From contig JALJCO010001091.1 in NCBI GenBank assembly GCA_023101725.1, positions 62,001 through 126,000 of the forward strand: a stretch of 64,000 nt of DNA, read 5' to 3'. Under the pieces are notes generated by a model, which was not told where the DNA came from, made no database searches, and saw nothing but the letters and a program-made list of their open reading frames with translations. Of the stretch, positions 12,201 through 24,200 are shown one piece after another (position 1 is the first letter of the stretch; the number at the start of each line of letters is the position of its first letter). A program made the translations under genes and the position numbers. Origin of the DNA: Atherinomorus stipes (Eukaryota > Chordata > Actinopteri > Atheriniformes > Atherinidae).

Positions 12201-15200
12201 CCAGCTGAACCCTGAATTTGCAGCTCTTTTCAGTGCAACTCTTCTCTCCGCAGGGTTTTCCTTATTTAACATCCGTCTCACTCTTCATGCTGCAGTGCAA
12301 ACCTAATTTAGACACAATAGAAAGAGAAAACCTTCTGAAGCCCGTTATTAATAGATAAGAGCTCACTCTAAGCTCAGACTACCACACACCAGACTGCAAA
12401 ACACGCTTTCCCTCTGGAGATAAACTGTTTTCATTATTCCTTCATTGATAACATCGCAGCTAATATCTGTGACCACAAAACAAGAATTTCACACAGATTT
12501 CAAAACATTAAGTCAAGAACTGGCAAATATGGTCATATAAAGCACATCTGCTTGACTTAGACAACTATAGAAATAAAAACTATAGCTCTGCGTGTGTCAC
12601 CAATAGATTTTAAACAAATAAGTTACTAAATTACGTTTTTGCAAAAGTATAATAGTAGACTGACATAAATCTAGAGATAAGGGGGGAAAAATATTTAGAA
12701 AAAACTCATTTTGCATGATTGAGCCTGCAGTGGGTCTAACCCGGTCTGGGACCCAGGTCAAGTTAATCCCAGTTAACTATGAAGCTTCTGCGATTAATCG
12801 TGATTTAACAAATTCATGGTTTGACAGCCCTAAAATATATATATATTAATATTATATTATATTGTCAGTCATTTTCTGTACAGCTTATCCGGTTCAGGGT
12901 GGCGGGGGTTGCTGGAGTCTATCCCAGCTATTATCAGGCAAGGCAGGTTCACCTGGACAGGTCGCCAGTCTGTCGCAGGACCAACACAGAGAGACAGAAA
13001 CCATTCATACTCACATTCACTCCTAGAGACAATTTAGAGCGATCAATAAACCTAACATCATGTCTTTGGACGGTGGGAGGAAGCCGGAGAACCCGGAGAG
13101 AACCCACACATACACGCAGAGAACATGCAAACTCCACACAGGAAGGCCACTGTTGGAATTGTTCAAACCCCCTCCCCGGCTGGGAATCGAATCAGCAACC
13201 TTCTTACTGTGAGGCTGGGCTCGACCGAGTCCTGGACCCAGATCGAGCCTGCAGTGGGTCTAACCTGGACCCAGATCGAGTCTGCAGCGGGTCTAACCTG
13301 GACCCAGATCGAGCCTGCAGTGGGTCTAACCCAGACCTGGACCCAGATCAAGTCTGCAGCGGGTCTAACCCAGACCTGGACCCAGATCGAGTCTGCAGCG
13401 GGTCTAACCCGGTCCTGGACCCAGATCAAGTCTGCAGCAGGTCTAACCTGTTCCTGGACCCAGATCGAGCCTGCAGTGGGTCTAACCCAGACCTGGACCC
13501 AGATCGAGCCTGCAGTGGGTCTAACCCAGACCTGGCTAGGATATCGGGTCCTCATGAATCTCTGAACCTGGACCGAGGCAGGACTGATAGGGTGCTGTCT
13601 CCTTTCCGGTCTTTTATCTCCGTCCTCCTCGACCCCCTATCTTCCTCAGTCAGCTTCAATCCGTCTCTTATTCAGTCCAGATCTGAGCTTTAGCATGAAG
13701 TCCAGACCTCTTCCTCTGCTCTCAGGATCACCTGGACCTGCTGGACCTGGTGTCCTTGGTGCAGGTGTCCCCCACCTCTCTGTTCCCCATCTGCTGTGCA
13801 TTTCTTTCCGGCAGGCCCAGAGCAGGTTTTTGTCCCAGCAGCAGGCTTTTGTCCCATAGCAGGCTTTTGTCCCAGCAGCAGGTTTTTGTCCCAGCAGCAG
13901 GCTTTTGTCCCAGAGCAGGTTTTTGTCCCAGCAGCAGGCTTTTATCCCAGCAGCAGGCTTTTGTCCCAAGCAGGTTTTTGTCCCAGCAGCAGGTTTCTGT
14001 CCCAGCCTGAGCAGGATGATGTCCAGCAGCAGGTTTTTGTCCCAGCAGCAGGATGATGTCCAGCAGCAGGTTTTTGTCCCAGCAGCAGGTTTTTGTCCCA
14101 GTAGATCGAGTCCTGCAGCAGGCTTTTATCCCAGCAGCAGGCTTTTGTCCCAGATAGAGGTTTCTGTCCCAGCAGCAGGTTTTTGTCCCAGTAGCAGGAC
14201 CCTGATGTCCAGCAGCGGGTTTTTGTCCCAGTCCTGTACCCGGGTGATGTCCAGCAGCAGGTCTAATTTGTCCCAGACCCAGGGTGATGTCCAGCAGCAG
14301 GGTGATGTCCCAGCAGCAGCGGTGATGTCCCAGCAGCAGGTTTTTGTCCCAGCAGTAGGGTGATGTCCAGCAGCTGGGTGATGTCCCAGTCCAGGCTAGG
14401 GTGATCGGTCCTCAGCAGCAGGTTTTTGTCCCAGCAGCGAGGAGTGATGATCCCAGCAGCAGGGTGATGTCCCATCAGCAGGTCTTTTGTCTCCAGCAGT
14501 AGTCGGTGCTGTCTTCCAGCAGTCAGCTTCAAGCAGCAGGTCTTTTGTCCAGTCAGCAGGGTGATGTCCCTGCAGCAGGAAGTCAGACCTGTCCTCTGCT
14601 AGCAGGGTGACCTGTCCAGCTGGAGGGTGGTGTCCTTGGTGCAGGGTGATCCCCAGCAGCTGTGTGTTCCCCATCTGCTGTGCATTTCTTTCCGGCAGGC
14701 CCAGAGCAGGTTTTTGTCCCATAGCAGGTTTTTGTCCCAGAGCAGGTTTTTGTCCCAGAGCAGGTTTTTGTCCCAGCAGCAGGCTTTTATCCCAGCAGCA
14801 GGCTTTTGTCCCATAGCAGGTTTTTGTCCCAGCAGCAGGTTTTTGTCCCAGTGGCAGGATGATGTCCAGCAGCAGGTTTTTGTCCCAGCAGTAGGGTGAT
14901 GTCCCAGCAGCAGGTTTTTGTCCCAGCAGCAGGGTGATGTCCAGCAGCAGGGTGATGTCCAGCAGCAGGGTGATGTCCCAGCAGCAGGTTTTTGTCCCGG
15001 CAGTAGGGTGATGTCCCAGCAGCAGGTTTTTGTCCCAGCAGCAGGGTGATTTTGTCCCAGCAGCAGGGTGATGTCCCAGCAGCAGGTTTTTGTCCCAGCA
15101 GCAGGTTTTTGTCCCAGCAGCAGGGTGATGTCCAGCAGCAGGGTGATGTCCAGCAGCAGGGTGATGTCCCAGCAGCAGGTTTTTGTCCCAGCAGCAGGGT

Positions 15201-18200
15201 GATGTCCAGCAGCAGGGTGATGTCCCAGCAGCAGGTTTTTGTCCCAGCAGCAGGATGATGTCCCAGCAGCAGGTTTTTGTCCCAGCAGCAGGGTGATGTC
15301 CCAGCAGCAGGGTGATGTCCCAGCAGCAGGGTGATGTCCCAGCAGCAGGGTGATGTCCCAGCAGCAGGTTTTTGTCCCAGCAGCAGGGTGATGTCCCAGC
15401 AGCAGGGTGATGTCCCAGCAGCAGGTTTTTGTCCCAGCAGCAGGGTGATGTCCAGCAGCAGGGTGATGTCCACAGCAGGGTGATGTCCCAGCAGCAGGTT
15501 TTTGTCCCAGCAGCAGGGTGATGTCCCAGCAGCAGGTTTCTGTCCCAGCAGCAGGGTGATGTCCCAGCAGCAGGTTTTTGTCCCAGCAGCAGGGTGGGAC
15601 GGCGTGTCCCTGCTGGGAAGACGTAGCAGACATGAAGGACCTCAGAGGAGCCGTGCCGGCGTCACCGGGCGGATTCGAAGCCTTCGGCAGTCGTAGATCA
15701 ACACTGACTCAGAGGAGACGAACAGAATGAGGCTGATGCAACAGCCGTCCGTCTCCAGCGTTTCACTTCATGACTCAGACCAGATGATCAGAACGTCCTC
15801 AAGAAAACTGCCAAGAGTGAGATAATCCTGCTGGTTCTGGTCACGAGGACCTTCTCCAGCATCAGGAGCTGGTTTTCATGACTGCCATCACCCTTCTGGA
15901 ATGCTTTCATATCTCAGAGGGAAGAAAATGGATTTGAAGCAAAGATTGAGAGGATTTAAAGGAATAGTTCACCCACAGAATGATGGTCCTTCATCGTCTC
16001 CTCACCCTCATGCTGAGCAAGACTCTAGAGAACTTTTTCATGTCTCAAATGCAGCCGGAGATCCTGGGGGGGTTTAAGTTTCCCCCCAACTTTTGTATAA
16101 TGCAGTTCAGCGGTAACTGAACAAAAAAGATCCATAAAAGTTAGAGATGGGAAAAAATATCGATACACTGAAATATTGCGATATTTTCATATGCAGATTT
16201 TTTACAGATATTTAAAAATGCGACACTGATATATATTACCAACGAAATATCGTGAGATTTTATCATTATCTTATGAAATCTCACGACATTTCATGAAAAC
16301 CCGCAAGATTTTGACTGAACGATGAAATCTTGCGAGATTTCATCGGTAAAATAGATCGATACCACTTTTTTAAATACTGAAATGATATCATCATATTAAA
16401 ATATCGCGATATTTCAGTGTATAGTTATTTTTTCCCAGCCCTGATAAAAGTCCACAAAAACTTGTCAATATTCCTCCATACTGCTCGTCCAATGTAGTCC
16501 AAGTTCAATGAGCGGGTAGCATCCAGAATTTACTCGACGTCATTTACTAGATTTTTATAGACTTAAATTTAGGCTCTGAGAATATTTGCGTCTCTGGACG
16601 ACTTTTATTTAGCTGGTTGAGGCAAAAATGGCTCTTTGGACCAGAAAGGTTGCAGATTCCCGGCCTGAACAGTAGAAACTGTAGCTGCTGCCATGGCACC
16701 CCCACACGTTCATGACACTACAGAAGCCGCAACGTTCAGTGCCTACTCTGCCGATAATGCAAGCATAGAAGAAGAAATTAGCTGTTTACATAGTGCTACA
16801 AGCTAATGAGCTGCAGACAAACATAAGAGGGTTTGGATACTGATTTAAAACCACAACATAAAGAAAAAGAGAACGCGCGATCTCGTCTGCTACATGGACA
16901 ACAACTGCTTTCAGTTGTCGTCCAAGCAGCGGCTTCAGACAGAACCTGAAATATTCAACGCTTTTTGCAGTATTTCTTTTTTTTCTTTGCAGGAAAAAAT
17001 TTCATTCGAATTAATGAAAGACAGACAGACAGACAGATAGACAGACAGAAAGACAGACAGAAAGATGGACAGAAAGACAGACAGACGGACAATTAGACAG
17101 ACGGAAAGATGGACCGGCGGACAGAAAGAAAGACAGACAAAAAGACTGAGACCTCTGTCAGACGGCTTCTACATCCAGATGAGGATGAAGGAACCAGTTC
17201 TCCACTGGGACGTCTGACTGGGATTTTCTCCCTCGTCTGACTTTTGGAAGACGTGATGCTGATGATGTCATAGCCGTCAGCAGTCTGTGGAAGACGTGAT
17301 GCTGATGATGTCATAGCCGTCAGCAGTCTGTGGAAGACGTGATGCTGGTGATGTCATAGCCGTCAGCAGTCTGTGGAAGACGTGAGGCTGATGATGTCAT
17401 AGCCGTCAGCAGTCTGTGGAAGATGTGAGGCTGATGATGTCATAGCTGTCAGCAGTCTGTGGAAGACGTGATGCTGATGATGTCATAGCCGTCAGCAGTC
17501 TGTGGAAGACGTGATGCTGATGATGTCATAGCCGTCAGCAGTCTGTGGAAGACGTGAGGCTGATGATGTCATAGCCGTCAGCAGTCTGTGGAAGACGTGA
17601 GGCTGATGATGTCATAGCCGTGGGCAGTCTGTGGAAGACGTGATGCTGATGATGTCATAGCCGTCAGCAGTCTGTGGAAGACGTGATGCTGATGATGTCA
17701 TAGCCGTCAGCAGTCTGTGGAAGACGTGAGGCTGATGATGTCATAGCCGTGGGCAGTCTGTGGAAGACGTGATGCTGGTGATGTCATAGCCGTCAGCAGT
17801 CTGTGGAAGACGTGAGGCTGGTGATGTCATAGCCGTCAGCAGTCTGTGGAAGACGTGATGCTGGTGATGTCATAGCCGTCAGCAGTCTGTGGGAGACGTG
17901 ATGCTGATGATGTCATAGCCGTCAGCAGTCTGTGGAAGACGTGAGGCTGGTGATGTCATAGCCGTCAGCAGTCTGTGGAAGACGTGATGCTGATGATGTC
18001 ATAGCCGTCAGCAGTCTGTGGAAGACGTGAGGCTGATGATGTCATAGCTGTCAGCAGTCTGTGGAAGACGTGAGGCTGATGATGTCATAGCTGTCAGCAG
18101 TCTGTGGAAGACGTGAGGCTGATGATGTCATAGCCGTCAGCAGTCTGTGGAAGACGTGAGGCTGGTGATGTCATAGCCGTCAGCAGTCTGTGGAAGACGT

Positions 18201-21200
18201 GAGGCTGATGATGTCATAGCCGTGGGCAGTCTGTGGAAGACGTGAGGCTGATGATGTCATAGCTGTCAGCAGTCTGTGGAAGACGTGAGGCTGATGATGT
18301 CATAGCTGTCAGCAGTCTGTGGAAGACGTGAGGCTGATGATGTCATAGCCGTCAGCAGTCTGTGGAAGGCGTGAGGCTGGTGATGTCATAGCCGTCAGCA
18401 GTCTGTGGAAGACGTGAGGCTGATGATGTCATAGCCGTCAGCAGTCTGTGGAAGACGTGAGGCTGGTGATGTCATAGCTGTCAGCAGTCTGTGGAAGACG
18501 TGAGGCTGATGATGTCATAGCCGTCAGCAGTCTGTGGAGCATCTTCCACAGCTCCACCTGCTGAGGACACGATGACATCACAGTCCTGGAATGAGTGAAT
18601 TACCAATCTCAGTTCTGTTCTTACAACAATGACAGAAATGATGTCATGCAGGAGGCGTTACCATGAGGACGTGGTAAAAGCAGGACCAGGTTTTCCTGAA
18701 CCTGAAGACCACGATGAGGACGTAGTAAAAGCAGGACCAGGTTTTCCTGAACCTGAAGACCACGATGAGGACGTAGTAAAAGCAGGACCAGGTTTTCCTG
18801 AACCTGAAGACCACGATGAGGACGTAGTAAAAGCAGGACCAGGTTTTCCTGAACCTGAAGACCACGATGAGGACGTAGTAAAAGCAGGACCAGGTTTTCC
18901 TGAACCTGAAGACCACGATGAGGACGTAGTAAAAGCAGGACCAGGTTTTCCTGAACCTGAAGACCACGATGAGGACGTAGTAAAAGCAGGACCAGGTTTT
19001 CCTGAACCTGAAGACCACGATGAGGACGTAGTAAAAGCAGGACCAGGTTTTCCTGAACCTGAAGACTACGATGAGGACGTAGTAAAAGCAGGACCAGGTT
19101 TTCCTGAACCTGAAGACCACGATGAGGACGTAGTAAAAGCAGGACCAGGTTTTCCTGAACCCGAAGACCACGATGAGGACGTAGTAAAAGCAGGACCAGG
19201 TTTTCCTGAACCCGAAGACCACGATGAGGACGTAGTAAAAGCAGGACCAGGTTTTCCTGAACCCGAAGACCACGATGAGGACGTAGTAAAAGCAGGACCA
19301 GGTTTTCCTGAACCCGAAGACCACGATGAGGACGTAGTAAAAGCAGGACCAGGTTTTCCTGAACCCGAAGACCACGATGAGGACGTAGTAAAAGCAGGAC
19401 CAGGTTTTCCTGAACCCGAAGACCACGATGAGGACGTAGTAAAAGCAGGACCAGGTTTTCCTGAACCCGAAGACCACGATGAGGACGTAGTAAAAGCAGG
19501 ACCAGGTTTTCCTGAACCTGAAGACCACGATGAGGACGTAGTAAAAGCAGGACCAGGTTTTCCTGAACCCGAAGACCACGATGAGGACGTAGTAAAAGCA
19601 GGACCAGGTTTTCCTGAACCTGAAGACCACGATGAGGACGTAGTAAAAGCAGGACCAGGTTTTCCTGAACCTGAAGACCACGATGAGGACGTAGTAAAAG
19701 CAGGACCAGGTTTTCCTGAACCTGAAGACCACGATGAGGACGTAGTAAAAGCAGGACCAGGTTTTCCTGAACCTGAAGACCACGATGAGGACGTAGTAAA
19801 AGCAGGACCAGGTTTTCCTGAACCTGAAGACCACGATGAGGACGTAGTAAAAGCAGGACCAGGTTTTCCTGAACCTGAAGACCACGATGAGGACGTAGTA
19901 AAAGCAGGACCAGGTTTTCCTGAACCTGAAGACCACGATGAGGACGTAGTAAAAGCAGGACCAGGTTTTCCTGAACCTGAAGACCACGATGAGGACGTAG
20001 TAAAAGCAGGACCAGGTTTTCCTGAACCTGAAGACTACGATGAGGACGTAGTAAAAGCAGGACCAGGTTTTCCTGAACCTGAAGACCACGATGAGGACGT
20101 AGTAAAAGCAGGACCAGGTTTTCCTGAACCCGAAGACCACGATGAGGACGTAGTAAAAGCAGGACCAGGTTTTCCTGAACCCGAAGACCACGATGAGGAC
20201 GTAGTAAAAGCAGGACCAGGTTTTCCTGAACCCGAAGACCACGATGAGGACGTAGTAAAAGCAGGACCAGGTTTTCCTGAACCCGAAGACCACGATGAGG
20301 ACGTAGTAAAAGCAGGACCAGGTTTTCCTGAACCCGAAGACCACGATGAGGACGTAGTAAAAGCAGGACCAGGTTTTCCTGAACCCGAAGACCACGATGA
20401 GGACGTAGTAAAAGCAGGACCAGGTTTTCCTGAACCCGAAGACCACGATGAGGACGTAGTAAAAGCAGGACCAGGTTTTCCTGAACCTGAAGACCACGAT
20501 GAGGACGTAGTAAAAGCAGGACCAGGTTTTCCTGAACCCGAAGACCACGATGAGGACGTAGTAAAAGCAGGACCAGGTTTTCCTGAACCTGAAGACCACG
20601 ATGAGGACGTAGTAAAAGCAGGACCAGGTTTTCCTGAACCTGAAGACCACGATGAGGACGTAGTAAAAGCAGGACCAGGTTTTCCTGAACCTGAAGACCA
20701 CGATGAGGACGTAGTAAAAGCAGGACCAGGTTTTCCTGAACCTGAAGACCACGAGGCCAACAGTTCCTGACAGACCTGGACCCAGTAGAAGCCAGACCCC
20801 CTTTCACTGGGAGGAGAATTACACACGGAGCTCAAACGTCACACTTCCCTCTGCCAGAGATCTGCAGTTACAACATTTACAGTAATATCGTATCTGTTCA
20901 TCAGGGATCAGTGTCAGTATCAGTATCAGTATCTGTTCATCAGGGTTCAGTATCAGTATCAATATCAGTATCAGTATCGTATCTGTTCATCAGGGTTCAG
21001 TATCAGTATCAATATCAGTATCAGTATCGTATCTGTTCATCAGGGATCAGTATCAGCATCAATATCAGTATCAGTATCGTATCTGTTCATCACGGATCAG
21101 TATCAGCATCAATACCAGTATCAGTATCGTATCTGTTCATCAGGGATCAGTATTAGTATCAGTATCAGTATCGTATCTGTTCATCAGGGATCAGTATTAG

Positions 21201-24200
21201 TATCAGTATCAGTATTGTTATATCTGTTCACCAGTATCGCCACATCGGCTCATTTTCTTCAGGAAACAGTTGATGTAATTCTTTTTATGTGGCACATATA
21301 ATTAGTTTGGCATCATTTTATCTGCTAATATTTGTTTGAATTGAATTTAGTGGTGAAATGATGCTAAATTCACGAGTTTGGCTACGTGATGGAAGAGTTC
21401 TTTATATTTTCTCTCATTCTGACAAACGTGCTGTTGTTCTCGACTATCTCAAAGCTAAAAACCTAAAAGCAAGACTTTCTAACTGTATATATATATGTAT
21501 ATATATATCTATTGAATATGAATTAGTTCAAAAGCAGCTGAAAAATAATGTTGGACTCGTTATTGAAGCATAAAGGTGTTAAATGGGTTCAGCAAATCCT
21601 CCATGTTGGAAATGATATCACAAGATCAAACCAGTCATACAAGGTCACATGACTGAAGCGGGACGAGTTGATTAGGAAATGAAACTGACCCTGGTTTACC
21701 TGTGCCACTGCAAGTCTCTGAGTTTATGACCTTTTCCCTGAGAAACAGCTCTGCACTGTTTCATGTGTTTCCTCTTGTTAACAGGCTGGAGAGAAGCATT
21801 ACCACCCCACATGTGCCCGCTGCGCTCGCTGTGAGCAGATGTTTGCAGAGGGAGAAGAGATGTATCTGCAAGGTGAGGACAGTGATCGATCCGACGATCA
21901 GGTCTGGAAACGTTGCTTCACCCCGAAACACATCGTTGGCCTCCAACAAACAGACAGCTTTCTTTATTTTCTAGCTCTGTGTCGTTTTCCAGCCTGGTGA
22001 GGGATGAATCGTGTGTCTGAGTCAGGCTGCCTGCAGCAGTAACAGCTGCTGCTTCGCCATTTTCCTTCAACTCACTTTAATTCAGGGGTCTGCAACCTTT
22101 CCTGTCCAAAAAGACATTTCTGTCTCAACCCAGCTAAACAAAAGTCGTCCAGAGCCGCAAATATTTCTTGGCCTTTTTTAAAAAGACAAGTTATATTTTT
22201 TGATAAATACTTACTTTTTGAAATTTGTTGTTATTTTTAAAGAACCAAAGTTTTATTTTTCTTTTTTTCTTTTTCAAAAACAAAACTACTGAAGAGGATT
22301 AGCGCCACTGAAGAAAGAAAAATTATGCGTTTAAATTCGGAACTCTGACTTTTATCCAATAACATAAAAGATAGAAAAAAATTTGGAGCTTTTTTTTTTT
22401 TATTTCTGAAAAACATCAGAATTCTGGAGTTTTTCAGAAATTGAAAAAGAAATCCCCCAAATTGTTTTTTAAATGTTCTGGAAAAAAGTCAGAAATCTGA
22501 TTTTTTTCCAGAAATAAAAATAAATAAATAAATAAACCCCCTCATTTTTCTTAAATGTTCTGGAAAAAAGTCTGAATTTCTGAAAGTTCCATTTTCCTTT
22601 CTGGGTTTTTGCTTTTCTGAGACCGTGTGTTGCAGAAAAAGACCAGAATTTCCAAACTAATGAGAAGAGAAACAGATGAAGATAAAAAATCACTGGTACT
22701 TTTACTTGTAAAAATTAAGTACAATTCTTCCTATAAAAAACTGCTAAACAAAAAAAAAAAACCCTACATTTGTTATCATCTTTACTTTCAAATATTACTC
22801 AGTTCTTTATCATTTTTAGACAATGTTATTGAGCCATTGTGGAAGATCCAATGAGCAACTTGTGGCTCTGGAGCAGGTTGCAGACCCCTGCTGTATATGG
22901 TACCACATCGCTCCTCAGTTTCGATGTGTTTCTGACTGATAGTTCGGGTGTGGCCGATGTTGTTCGTGCTAAACTTCAACAACACGTGCTTCAGCTGCTG
23001 CATCTGTCTTTCTGTCTCCAGGATCTTCAATCTGGCATCCTCCATGCAGACAAGCCGCCAAACAGGAGGAGAAGAGTAAGGTGGGTGAAAGAAGGAACTG
23101 CTGAAAGGGGCAGTAAATACCAATCATTTTATTCCATGATTAACTATTTTTAATTTTTAATCCCAACTGAGACATCCAGCTATGCCAGGAACCCATTTCT
23201 ACATGTACTATAGGGCGGGGGCATGTTACAGTGCCGAGGGAGCAGTTAGGAGGTAAAGGACCGTGCTCAAGAGCCCACAGAGTTTTACCTCTGTTGGCAT
23301 TCCCAGGGACTCGAACCCGGGATCTCCAGACCCTGTAACCAGGCTACCACTCCCTAGAGAACCGTGGTTCTCTAGACCCTAAACCCAGGCTACCACTCCC
23401 CAGAGAACCCTGGTTCTCTAGACCCTGTAACCAAGTTAATCAGATGAGTTCTGCTGTGTTTTACTGACGTTTAGATGTTCTGGAATCTCGTGTAAAGTGT
23501 GTGACAGCTGAAATCAAAGCCAAACATCTGCAGCTTTCTGGCGTTCTGCAAAAAATCTGTGAACTGGGAAAGTGCAGCAACTGGTCCACTGGGTGGTGCT
23601 GTGGTTTCACTTTATCCAGCTCATGAAACAAAAATTAATTTCAGTTTAGTTTCCATTCAGGCACTTTTTCATCTTTTTTTCTTTTATAGGGAAAAAGCTT
23701 TGAAAGGCAGTTGTTGATAATCTTCCAGAGTTTCACAAAAATGCTCAAACTCTTGGTGGAGATAGTTTTCACTGGAGACAGACTCCTGAATGGGTTCTGA
23801 TGTGCCCTCCATGCGCAGTGTTGACATGCGTTACTAAGTCATGGTTACATGTTAGAAGATAAATAAATCATGACTAGATGTTACTGAAGCCTGAGAATGA
23901 AAGAATTTCACAATTTCCACAGATTGCTCTGGTGCACCAGTCTGACCAACGCCATGTACTGTATGTTTCAGATCATCAAACAAATTTAAATATTAGACAA
24001 ACATAACACAACTACGCACAAAATGCAGTGTTAAAATGAAGATTTTTATTAGTAAGAGGGAAAAAAATCCAAATCTCCATGGCCCTGTGTGAAAAAGTGA
24101 TTGCTCCCCCTGTTAAAACAAAAATTAACTGTGGTTTATCATCTTTGGAAAGCCAAGTTCAGTTTCTCTATCCACATCCAGGCCTGATTACTGCCACACC

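Noticed and set aside
12821..13693. 290-codon open frame on +
   Set aside because: It is made of a common dispersed repeat plus the 33/39-bp tandem array, whose unit lengths are multiples of three.
14599..15633. 344-codon frame on - rich in CCWD and [10 protein letters not shown] repeats
   Set aside because: Translation of the 19-bp minisatellite. Three shifted registers give the same peptide set, as expected for a repeat and not for a gene.
13222..20755. CRISPR-like arrays of regular repeats
   Set aside because: Units are contiguous tandem repeats without unique spacers, in a vertebrate intron.
22788..23153. Frames of about 105-110 codons on both strands around the LIM4 end exon
   Set aside because: They are shadow frames running through the hAT-like repeat and the true exon at 23022-23080.
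23275..23335. tRNA-like segment with gggactcgaacccggg
   Set aside because: Only a B-box-like stretch. No acceptor stem or full cloverleaf could be drawn, so it is listed as a dispersed repeat.
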